From DASYSA01 sp036003885 (GTDB taxonomy: Bacteria; Acidobacteriota; Blastocatellia; UBA7656): DNA of 5,397 nt. Positions within the stretch are counted from its first letter, which is position 1; each line of letters begins with the position of its first letter. The stretch is taken from NCBI GenBank assembly GCA_036003885.1, contig DASYSA010000513.1, positions 1 through 5,397 of the forward strand, read 5' to 3'. The notes under the pieces are model-generated. The model was not told the origin of the DNA. It did not search any database and saw only the letters and a program-made list of their open reading frames with translations. Below, one piece after another: positions 1 to 5,397 of this stretch. The translations under genes and the position numbers were made by a program.

Positions 1-411
1 CAAAAGACTCTGGATCTGGATCCCAACTTCGTCAACGCGCATTTGCATCTAGGGCTTGTCTATATGCAAAAGAAAATGTATGAGCAATCCATTTCAGAGC
101 TGCTAAAGGCAAAGAGCGCCTCCGGAGAAGCTCCAAACATAGCGGCCTTGCTTGGCGTGGCGTATTGGCTGTCAGGGAACAAGACCGAGGGCCAATTGGT
201 GATTGGAAAACTGATACGGCAGCACGCAGAGTCTCGCGATATGGCAATATTTTATACAGGGATTGGAGATAGAGATCGGGCGTTGACCTGGCTGGAGAAA
301 GCCTACCAGGACCACTCCTGGTTGGTGCTGCTGATCAAATCAGATCCTTATTTTGACCCCCTCCGGTCAGACCCGAGATTCCAAAGCGTGGAAACGAAAA
401 CAGGGCTATAG
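1..411 (+). CDS. TPR-repeat protein, C-terminal part (5' end outside window)
   Basis: The frame is open from base 1 and gives 136 residues before a TAG stop, so the gene starts upstream of the window. Residues 3-9 (TLDLDPN) are the end of one TPR helix pair. Residues 10-43 form another TPR (AHLHLGLVY, then a second helix ending LLKAK), and residues 44-77 a third, less regular one (LLGVAYWLSGN). Residues 82-105 (GDRDRALTWLEKAY) are a final TPR-like unit. The ending, with FDPLRSDPRF at residues 118-127, is a typical natural C-terminus of long bacterial TPR proteins. In those proteins the repeats often follow a Ser/Thr kinase, a winged-helix DNA-binding domain or a TolB-like domain. Which N-terminal domain this one carries cannot be seen. 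The TPRs are expected to act as a protein-protein interaction scaffold. A TTG at 43 is an internal codon, not the start. TPR assignment is firm; the parent family is an inference. Confidence 0.85.
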   Translation, partial: QKTLDLDPNFVNAHLHLGLVYMQKKMYEQSISELLKAKSASGEAPNIAALLGVAYWLSGNKTEGQLVIGKLIRQHAESRDMAIFYTGIGDRDRALTWLEKAYQDHSWLVLLIKSDPYFDPLRSDPRFQSVETKTGL

Positions 412-434
412 TCTGCGGTTTGTGGATCTCCCGC

Positions 435-461
435 CCTCCACCGGCGCGGGGTCGGTGGTGG
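435..461 (+). terminator. Possible hairpin downstream of the TPR gene
   Basis: CCACCG at 438-443 pairs perfectly with CGGTGG at 453-458 around a 9-base loop. After one T-T mismatch, two more C-G pairs (435-436 with 460-461) extend the stem. It begins 23 bases after the TPR stop codon, where a terminator could lie. It is followed by GAAAGCGCGCCC rather than a T-tract, so it is not a standard intrinsic terminator. GC-rich sequence gives such stems by chance fairly often. Confidence 0.25.
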
Positions 462-773
462 AAAGCGCGCCCTTCCTGCGGCAGGCGCCTTACCTAACCA
501 ATCATTCCATAATACCGTCAGTTTCCCGCACTCGTTCGGTACCGCCCGCGACCGCCAGGCTGATTCCAACTTCAATCATCCACAGGGTCACGCCTTGAAG
601 CTCGGGGGAGCGCCTGAATTATGGCGTCTCACTTGAAGTCGGTCCTACGCGTTCACAATTGACGATTGAGGGGTTTCTCGACCGCGTGAGCCGTTTGAAG
701 CTCATCTTCCGCCTACTTAGATGGGCGGCATTAAGCTTGACCTAAAGCAGCGCGCCCGAATTGAAAGACTGTT

Positions 774-781
774 AAGAGGAG
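774..781 (+). promoter_or_regulatory. Ribosome binding site of the DHOR gene
   Basis: AAGAGGAG matches the Shine-Dalgarno consensus and ends 8 bases before the ATG at 790. It decides the start: an in-frame ATG at 721 would place 23 charged residues ahead of the signal peptide and has no comparable site. Confidence 0.8.
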
Positions 782-789
782 ATTCCACT

Positions 790-2028
790 ATGAAAGCGCT
801 ACAAACGAAGCTGCTGAAGCTCTCGCTGCTGGCGATCATGACGGCAGCGGTCGCCCTATCGTCCGGGCGCATCGCCCCGGCGCAGAATTCCGTAACCGAA
901 GCGCCTACTGGTTTTGACAACTTGACCAATGGGCTCGTTGACCAGGCCACGTTCGATTTTGATCGAACTGTTTTCGAGACACACAAGACCATTGCCGACG
1001 GACTTGGCCCTATTTACAACGGCAATTCCTGCTCCGATTGCCACCGCAACCCGGGGCCCGGCGGCATCAGTCAGGTCACTAATCTGCGAGCCGGCCATCT
1101 TAATGGGACTAGTTTTGTCGAGGCGCTAGGCGGCTCCCTGATTAGCGATCTGTCAACATATCCATCAATCCAGGAGCGCGTGCCGGGCGGAAATGAGGTG
1201 CGGACGTTCCGCACATCTTTGAATACACTCGGCGACGGCTTCGTCGAATGCATACAAGGCAGTACGCTACAGGATATCTCAGACAGCCAGCCACCGAGCA
1301 TGCGCGGCCAGTTCATTCGCGTGCCAGTGCTTGAGTCGCCAGGTACTCTTCGGCCCGGCCGCTTCGGTTGGAAGAATCAGAATGCCAGCCTGATGTCAGC
1401 TTGTGCGGACGAATTCCTGAACCAGGTCGGCATCACCAACTCGTTGTTAACAAATGAGAATACTTCTTTGGGCATTTCAGTCGCTGCATTTGACGCCGTC
1501 CCTGATCCGGAAGACCATTTCATAGAAGGACGTCCTCACGGCACTGATCTAGAAGCAATTACCGAATTCATCCGCGCTTCGAAGGCGCCTCCGAGAGATT
1601 TTCCGCTCGCCGTTACCCAGGACGCGCAGATGGGCGAAAACCTGTTCCAGCAGATAGGCTGTGTCATCTGTCACGTTCGTAACATTATCACCGCACCGCC
1701 AGGAACCGTGATCAACGGTGGGACATTCGTGGTGCCTGTGGCCCTCGGCGACAAGCTCATTCACCCATACAGCGACTTCTTACTGCACGACGTTGGAACC
1801 GGCGATGGCATCGTCCAGTCCGGTGGCGCTTCTACTCGGAATAAGTTGCGGACTCCACCGCTGTGGGGGATGCGTACCCGCGACCGGCTGATGCACGACG
1901 GCGCTGCGCTGAGCCGCACCGATGCGATCCTGCGTCATTCGGGTGAGGCAACTCTCGTGATTCACAACTTTCGCAATCTGAGCGCTAACCAACAGAGCCA
2001 ACTCATCACGTTCCTCAATTCACTTTAA
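790..2028 (+). CDS. Secreted di-heme oxidoreductase, DHOR/DUF1111 family (cytochrome c peroxidase-like)
   Basis: A 412-residue exported c-type cytochrome. Residues 1-31 are a signal peptide: basic start (MKALQTKLLK), hydrophobic core, then an APA cleavage site before Gln32. Two heme attachment motifs are visible: CSDCH at 81-85, followed by a glycine-rich RNPGPGG, and CVICH at 291-295. The C-terminal part has the family hallmarks HDVGTGDGI (333-341), LRTPPLWGMR (353-362), LMHDGAA (367-373) and LRHSGEA (381-387). The family is described as putative di-heme oxidoreductase or 'thiol oxidoreductase', distantly related to the MauG/CcpA peroxidases; the physiological substrate is generally unknown. 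Expected location is periplasmic or extracellular, which requires the cytochrome c maturation machinery. The start at 790 is chosen for its Shine-Dalgarno site and signal peptide. No imelysin-like or other frequent DHOR partner lies nearby; upstream is an unrelated TPR gene and downstream an integrase remnant. Length and ending (ITFLNSL) look complete. The family call is firm; the peroxidase-like activity is inferred. Confidence 0.93.
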   Translation: MKALQTKLLKLSLLAIMTAAVALSSGRIAPAQNSVTEAPTGFDNLTNGLVDQATFDFDRTVFETHKTIADGLGPIYNGNSCSDCHRNPGPGGISQVTNLRAGHLNGTSFVEALGGSLISDLSTYPSIQERVPGGNEVRTFRTSLNTLGDGFVECIQGSTLQDISDSQPPSMRGQFIRVPVLESPGTLRPGRFGWKNQNASLMSACADEFLNQVGITNSLLTNENTSLGISVAAFDAVPDPEDHFIEGRPHGTDLEAITEFIRASKAPPRDFPLAVTQDAQMGENLFQQIGCVICHVRNIITAPPGTVINGGTFVVPVALGDKLIHPYSDFLLHDVGTGDGIVQSGGASTRNKLRTPPLWGMRTRDRLMHDGAALSRTDAILRHSGEATLVIHNFRNLSANQQSQLITFLNSL

Positions 2029-2040
2029 CAGGGGCGGCGG

Positions 2041-2345
2041 AACACAAGGCTCTGTTTTGCAGAGTCGCGGGTCCTGGGCCTGAGAGTGGGTGAATTGCTG
2101 GCCCTGCGATGGCGGCACATCGACTTTAACAAAATGAAGGTATTCGTCACCGAGAATCTGTGACGGGAACAGACCCAGAATAGCGTTAAGACCGAAGGAA
2201 GCGAAGGCGTGGCCTGCCAATGCCGATCCCTCTGGCCGACGACTCCTAGAGCATTGGGACCTCTCAGGTACGCGGCACGCCGTGCTGAGCCGGATAATTT
2301 CGTATTTGGCCGACAAAAAATGGGCAATCGGCTCCATCACTCTCG
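2041..2345 (+). pseudogene. Decayed tyrosine recombinase (phage integrase) remnant, catalytic-domain fragment
   Basis: Pieces of an integrase catalytic domain can be followed in order across frames. In the frame of 2071-2160 it reads LGLRVGELLALRW then RHIDFNKMKVFVTENL, the box I region with the catalytic Arg in GLR. A TGA at 2161 interrupts it, probably replacing a Trp codon. The same frame resumes with REQTQNSVKTEGSEG (2164-2208), the beta-strand Lys segment. It then shifts to 2220-2246 (MPIPLADDS), shifts again near 2247-2249 to EHWDLS, and returns to EPDNFVFGRQKMGNRLH around 2286-2336. No box II (HxxR) or Tyr nucleophile is found afterwards, so the 3' end is missing, and the N-terminal core-binding domain is absent upstream. 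Nothing here can make an active enzyme. The box I block resembles that of the second recombinase (LGLRSGEALALQW, 10 of 13 identical) but the spacing after it differs. The edges are approximate because of the decay. Confidence 0.75.
2048..2066 (+). terminator. Possible hairpin just after the DHOR stop
   Basis: GGCTCTG at 2048-2054 pairs with CAGAGTC at 2060-2066 (seven pairs, one a G-U wobble) around a TTTTG loop. It lies 20 bases after the DHOR stop codon, a plausible site for transcription termination. No T-tract follows (GCGGGTCC), and the segment overlaps what may be the start of the integrase remnant, so the structure may be incidental. Confidence 0.3.
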
Positions 2346-2554
2346 GTAGGAACAGGCAGTTAATGGGCAGTGTTTCAGAGAATATCACTAAAGATGCGCC
2401 GAGCTGCGTTGGGGGGGTCGTTCTATCGGTGCAGTTCTCCGAAGACTAGTCGTGATGTTGAATGCAGGTTGGGCCCCAGTTGCCGTCGCGGCGGAGTCCA
2501 TTCAGTCGCTTCGCAGCACGGACTCGAGCCTGGTTGACCGAGCGCCGCGCTGAC

Positions 2555-2610
2555 GCGTCGCGTGTCGTACTCGTCCTGACGACGGGTCGAGGACGAAGGA
2601 TCGGCGACGC
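2555..2610 (+). repeat. Nested inverted repeat in the leader of the hydrolase gene
   Basis: The outer arms GCGTCGC (2555-2561) and GCGACGC (2604-2610) are perfect reverse complements. Inside them TCGTCCT (2571-2577) pairs with AGGACGA (2590-2596). The inner stem can extend by GAC (2578-2580) with GTC (2586-2588), leaving G2589 bulged and a five-base loop. The arms give 17 pairs in 56 bases. The structure ends 90 bases before the ATG at 2701. CGAGGAC at 2588-2594 recurs at 2626-2632, which might allow competing pairing. It could be an RNA leader element or a protein binding site; its function is not known, and there is no T-tract to suggest a terminator. Confidence 0.5.
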
Positions 2611-2686
2611 TTCATTTCATAAGTACGAGGACAGGGCAGCCGACGCATTATGCGCCATCTCATTCGGAAATTTGATTTCAACCCAG

Positions 2687-2692
2687 AAAGGA
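2687..2692 (+). promoter_or_regulatory. Ribosome binding site of the hydrolase-PKD gene
   Basis: AAAGGA ends 8 bases before the ATG at 2701. It supports that start over the in-frame upstream ATG at 2650, which would add 17 mostly polar residues ahead of the signal peptide. Confidence 0.75.
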
Positions 2693-2700
2693 TAAAAGAC

Positions 2701-4521
2701 ATGAAAAACGTAAGACTTATAGAGATCAAATCAGTGTTAATTGCGCTGGTCGCGCTAACCGCATTTTTGGCATTCGCGATCTCGGACGGGACGCGACACG
2801 TGTTGGCGAATCCTGTTTACACGGTTACCCCTGTCGCGCCTGATTACACAATCCCGCCGAGTGAAACCGACGGCCATCCGAGTGATCCCGACGGTAGACA
2901 GACGGATTGTCCCGGTGCAGGGATCGGCTGCGACGACCCTAACGATCGGCTCCAGTGGGGTGACTCTGCTCCCAACTTCCGGCACATCTTCTATCTGCCG
3001 CAGTCAAAGATCACCGGGAAGCTCCTTGTTTTGTTCAACGGCGGAGACGGTAGTCCAAACCCCAACTTCCCGATCTATGCGGTGGCTGCCTCACAGGGTT
3101 ACCACGTCCTCGGGCTGGACTATTTCACGCAGGGTAGCGACGCCGCCATCAACAGGTGCGGCGATGATTTGTCTTGTTATGAAGATTTCATGCGTGAGGT
3201 CATATTCGGCACTGACAACTGTAATCACCAGACGCACGAGACGTGCAGCGGATTGAATATCAGTGAGCACCCACAGGACTCCGCTCTCAATCGTCTCATT
3301 CAAGCCCTCAAGTGGGCCAGATACGAATATCCGGACGACGGCTGGGGCCGATACCTCACTCCGGCCGGCGAGGTGGACTGGTCACAGGTCAACGTCGCCG
3401 GCTTCTCCAACGGCAGCAGCTACGCCGCATTGATCGGCATCCTCTTTCCGAGCGTCGGACGCGTCGCGCTGCTGGCAGGCCCCAACGACGGGAAAGGCAG
3501 CTCTGAACAGAACTGGGTCTCCGCAGACTATATCCGGCGCACGGAGGGGATCACCGACACGCATTATTACGGGTTGGTTCACGAATTGAACAAGGCAGAC
3601 GGCGACGTCAGCACGCTATATTGGGTCACCAAGTCGTGGCACACGTTCGGGATGGAGGGGCCGCTCAACCCGCCGCGCGTCCTGTTCGATCCGCGTCCCG
3701 GCACGACCCCGGACTTCATGGGCGCACACGTGCTGATCAGCACCGATAAGGGCACCAGTGCCGACGCGGCGCACCTATCGGTGATGTACGACGAATACAA
3801 AGATTGCAACGGCATAGACCCCGCCGAATGCACGGTAGGAGAAAGGATCGGCTACGAACCTGCCTGGCGCTGCATCCTGGGCACGGGCGATGCGAGCGTC
3901 AGTGTGCCGCCGGTTGCCGACGCCGGCCCGGACCAGACGGTCGAGTGCCAGGGCGGCGGCGCCATCGTCGTCCTTGATGGCTCGCGCTCGTCGGATGCCG
4001 ACTGCGATGTCCTCAGCTACACCTGGACGGGGCCGTTCGGCGTAGCAAGCGGGCGCAAGCCGAGGGTCTTTTTGCCGCTCGGAACGAGCATCGTCACGCT
4101 GCGAGTCTCGGACGGCTGGTGGACATCGCCAGCGGACACGACACAGATCACGGTGATTGATACACAACCGCCGTTGTTGCAGGTGACGCTGACGCCGACG
4201 TTGCTATGGCCTGCCGACCACCGCTTGGTGCGCGTTGACGCGGTGATCAGCGCCATCGACACCTGCGACGCCGCGCCTCCCCAAGTGGTGCTCACATCAA
4301 TCACCAGCGATCAGCCGGACAATGGTACCGGCGATGGCGACACGGCAGGCGATATCCAAGACGCCGAATTCGGAACCTTCGACCGAAGTTTCCTCCTCCG
4401 CGCAGAGCGTGCTGGCGGGGATCCGCGCGGGCGTACCTATACGGTCACGTACACGGCGACAGACGCAAGCGGCAATCGGACGCAGACCAGGGTGACTGTG
4501 TACGCGCCGCACTCGCGTTAG
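2701..4521 (+). CDS. Secreted alpha/beta-hydrolase-like protein with PKD and Ig-like C-terminal domains
   Basis: A 606-residue exported protein. Residues 1-37 form a signal peptide or membrane anchor: hydrophobic 12-27, then VLA before Asn38. Residues 85-395 look like an alpha/beta hydrolase, resembling the BPSS1187-type family. FRHIFYLPQ and GKLLVLFNGGDG (106-117) fit the central strands and oxyanion region, and VNVAGFSNGSS (230-240) is a GxSxG nucleophile elbow with Ser236. His358 (DAAHLSV) is a likely catalytic His; the acid is unclear. Residues 404-485 are a PKD domain (ADAGPDQTV, LDGSRSSDADCD, YTWTGPFG), with Cys416 and Cys435 placed to form a disulfide. Residues 487-602 are an Ig-like domain with LLWPADHRLV, SDQPDNGTGDGDT and YTATDASGNRTQ, common in secreted proteins of Acidobacteriota and related phyla. 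Twelve cysteines after the signal suggest an oxidised, extracytoplasmic fold. Substrate is unknown; an esterase or polymer-binding role is inference. The gene is intact, and an integrase remnant follows directly. Confidence 0.8.
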   Translation: MKNVRLIEIKSVLIALVALTAFLAFAISDGTRHVLANPVYTVTPVAPDYTIPPSETDGHPSDPDGRQTDCPGAGIGCDDPNDRLQWGDSAPNFRHIFYLPQSKITGKLLVLFNGGDGSPNPNFPIYAVAASQGYHVLGLDYFTQGSDAAINRCGDDLSCYEDFMREVIFGTDNCNHQTHETCSGLNISEHPQDSALNRLIQALKWARYEYPDDGWGRYLTPAGEVDWSQVNVAGFSNGSSYAALIGILFPSVGRVALLAGPNDGKGSSEQNWVSADYIRRTEGITDTHYYGLVHELNKADGDVSTLYWVTKSWHTFGMEGPLNPPRVLFDPRPGTTPDFMGAHVLISTDKGTSADAAHLSVMYDEYKDCNGIDPAECTVGERIGYEPAWRCILGTGDASVSVPPVADAGPDQTVECQGGGAIVVLDGSRSSDADCDVLSYTWTGPFGVASGRKPRVFLPLGTSIVTLRVSDGWWTSPADTTQITVIDTQPPLLQVTLTPTLLWPADHRLVRVDAVISAIDTCDAAPPQVVLTSITSDQPDNGTGDGDTAGDIQDAEFGTFDRSFLLRAERAGGDPRGRTYTVTYTATDASGNRTQTRVTVYAPHSR

Positions 4522-4550
4522 AGAATCGTCATTATCATCGCACGAGAGAA

Positions 4551-5367
4551 TTGCCCGCAACACCTACCCGTCTAATGAAGGCGGCAAGAGAGAAGCCTTA
4601 CAGCAGCAAGTACCGGCTGAATCTCTACTCGGTCTTGAAGAAGATGTTCAATGTAGCGATGGCTTACGATTTGATCACAACGAGCCCCGTCCGGGCTGAG
4701 ATTCATCAGCCCGTTCACGAGCGCGCGGAGAATAGCAGTTTCACCCCTGAGCAGCTCCGCGCGTTGACCCAGCACGTCCCGCCTGAAAACGGCTCATCGT
4801 CGAGACGGCGGCGTGCTGGGCCTCCGGTCTGGCGAAGCCCTGGCATTGCAGTGGGGCGACATCTTCAGCGAACTCGAAGTTGAGGGAATGCTCTATCGCT
4901 TGATGTACCTGAGACGCAGCATCTGGCGTGGGCAGGTTAAGCCGAGGTTGAAGACGAAGAAGAGTCGGAGTGCGATGCCCCTGCCTCCAGCGTTGTTTGA
5001 CCGGCTGAATCGCCATAAGGAAGCTTCCGCCTGGACCGGCGATCAAGACTTTATTTTCTGTCGGGCCGATGGACGACCGCTGGATCCAGACAGTTTTCGT
5101 CGGCAAGTATTTCACCCGGCCATGGATGCGGCCAGAATTGAGCGAGTATCAAGAGGGGACGGGCTGCAGGCGCTCCGACATTCGTCGGGAACGATCTTGT
5201 ACTTGATTACACGGGATCTCGAGAAGGTGAAGACGTTTCTGCGGCATACTCGAATCGGCGCAACGAGTGACATTTACGTGCATCCCGGGTTGATGCTGTC
5301 GGCAGAAGCGGTTGAGGCGATGGCGTCTGTGTATTTCGATGGTGAGGAAGTCGGCGTGGTGCAATGA
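4551..5367 (+). pseudogene. Tyrosine recombinase (integrase), 5'-truncated and frameshifted
   Basis: Three frames together give one integrase. 4551-4790 encodes the end of the core-binding domain (YRLNLYSVLKKMFNVAMAYD, then LITTSPV and FTPEQLRAL). 4793-4816 in another frame reads LIVETAAC. 4816 onward in a third reads LGLRSGEALALQWGD and continues to the stop. Restoring one base near 4791 (AAC-TGG-CTC) and one near 4815/4816 gives a continuous ENWLIVETAACLGLRSGEA, so two single-base deletions explain the break. The N-terminal part normally found ahead of the core-binding helices is missing; the remnant starts about 30 bases after the hydrolase stop, and no start with a ribosome binding site is seen. 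Such enzymes catalyse site-specific recombination through a covalent Tyr-DNA intermediate. Sequencing error could mimic the two deletions, but not the missing 5' end. Confidence 0.75.
4813..5367 (+). CDS. Open catalytic-domain frame of the broken integrase
   Basis: This 184-residue frame (GTG first codon, weak or no ribosome binding site) holds nearly the whole catalytic domain. Box I Arg is residue 5 (GLRSGE). The beta-strand Lys is residue 48 or 50 (LKTKKSR), followed by MPLPPAL (55-61) and DFIFCRADGRPLD (79-91). Box II reads GLQALRHSSGT: Arg122 is present but Gln119 stands where the first His (or Lys) of HxxR is expected. His145 (LRHTRIGAT) and the Tyr155 nucleophile (DIYVHPG) are present. 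The C-terminal tail (MLSAEAVEAMASVYF) is typical. An automatic annotation would probably call this a short integrase. Because it lacks the core-binding domain and probably translation signals, I regard it as the 3' part of the pseudogene rather than an independent gene. Confidence 0.6.
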   Translation: MLGLRSGEALALQWGDIFSELEVEGMLYRLMYLRRSIWRGQVKPRLKTKKSRSAMPLPPALFDRLNRHKEASAWTGDQDFIFCRADGRPLDPDSFRRQVFHPAMDAARIERVSRGDGLQALRHSSGTILYLITRDLEKVKTFLRHTRIGATSDIYVHPGLMLSAEAVEAMASVYFDGEEVGVVQ

Positions 5368-5397
5368 GGAACGGGGCGGTATTTCAAAATGTGAAAA

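Larger units (their letters stand above)
412..789. other. Intergenic gap with no recognisable gene
   Basis: About 380 bases separate the TPR gene from the cytochrome start. Short open frames exist on both strands, for example 599-742 on the + strand (about 47 codons, no ATG, containing LTIEGFLDRV) and 502-579 on the - strand (25 codons). None has a ribosome binding site or a family I recognise. A weak hairpin sits at 435-461. The right end carries the Shine-Dalgarno site of the next gene. It could be a long leader plus spacer, or decayed coding sequence. Confidence 0.6.
2346..2700. other. Intergenic gap and leader region of the hydrolase gene
   Basis: About 355 bases between the first integrase remnant and the hydrolase start. 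A + strand frame at 2462-2695 is open (77 codons) but Arg-rich and featureless, as expected from GC-rich non-coding DNA, with no ribosome binding site. A strong nested inverted repeat occupies 2555-2610. A weaker one pairs GAGTCC with GGACTC between about 2495 and 2526. No clear -35/-10 promoter is visible. Confidence 0.55.

Noticed and set aside
737..766. TTGACC at 737-742 as a -35 box for the DHOR gene.
   Set aside because: The hexamer at the right spacing (ATTGAA or TTGAAA) is a poor -10 box.
721..789. Upstream in-frame ATG for the DHOR gene.
   Set aside because: It would put charged residues before the signal peptide and lacks a Shine-Dalgarno site, while the ATG at 790 has a strong one.
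2026..2163. The DHOR frame stays open after its TAA (2026-2028) into the integrase box I block until the TGA at 2161, suggesting stop-codon readthrough.
   Set aside because: The DHOR C-terminus is a normal family ending and the downstream sequence is a decayed integrase; sharing a frame has a one-in-three chance.
2020..2388. Long - strand frame (122 codons) opposite the integrase remnant.
   Set aside because: It is the antisense of recognisable integrase sequence and has no domain-like features of its own.
2411..2417. Run of seven G residues, a possible phase-variation tract.
   Set aside because: It lies in non-coding sequence, not in a gene or recognisable promoter, and is short.
2462..2695. 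Open + strand frame of 77 codons before the hydrolase gene.
   Set aside because: Arg-rich, no family features, no ribosome binding site; it overlaps the inverted repeat and leader, typical of a chance frame in GC-rich DNA.
3775..4167. Long - strand frame (130 codons) opposite the hydrolase gene.
   Set aside because: It is antisense to conserved hydrolase and PKD coding sequence; its Arg- and Ala-rich composition is a codon-bias shadow.
1..5397. CRISPR arrays, tRNA or rRNA genes, and IS terminal repeats.
   Set aside because: No regularly spaced repeats, cloverleaf, rRNA motifs or paired terminal repeats were seen on reading both strands.

Overview
The window looks like a piece of a soil-type bacterial chromosome, most plausibly from the Acidobacteriota. 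This is an inference from protein style: a TPR protein with the 'DPLRSDPRF' C-terminal ending, a secreted di-heme DHOR-family cytochrome, and a secreted hydrolase carrying PKD and 'LWP..H' Ig-like domains. No rRNA, tRNA or phylogenetic marker is present. All supported genes lie on the + strand.

Layout. (1) 1-411: C-terminal end of a TPR protein whose start lies outside the window. (2) 412-789: gap of about 380 bases with a weak hairpin and no recognisable gene. (3) 790-2028: an exported di-heme oxidoreductase (DHOR/DUF1111 type) with a good Shine-Dalgarno site. (4) About 2041-2345: a decayed remnant of a tyrosine recombinase, with one in-frame stop and at least two or three frameshifts. (5) 2346-2700: non-coding gap with a strong nested inverted repeat at 2555-2610, followed by a Shine-Dalgarno site. 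(6) 2701-4521: a secreted multidomain protein with an alpha/beta-hydrolase-like domain (GFSNG nucleophile elbow), a PKD domain and an Ig-like domain. (7) 4551-5367: a second tyrosine recombinase, lacking its N-terminus and broken by two apparent single-base deletions, with an open catalytic half (4813-5367) that has Gln where the box II His is expected.

The main structural point is a repeated pattern: an intact secreted-protein gene followed within a few tens of bases by a 5'-truncated integrase remnant, twice in a row. The two recombinases are related in the box I region but differ elsewhere, so they look like independent insertions or decay products rather than a recent duplication. This suggests an accessory region shaped by repeated integrase-mediated insertion and decay. 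I see no operon joining the cytochrome and the hydrolase; each has its own ribosome binding site and a long leader. I do not see convincing evidence for a new defence or molecular system.
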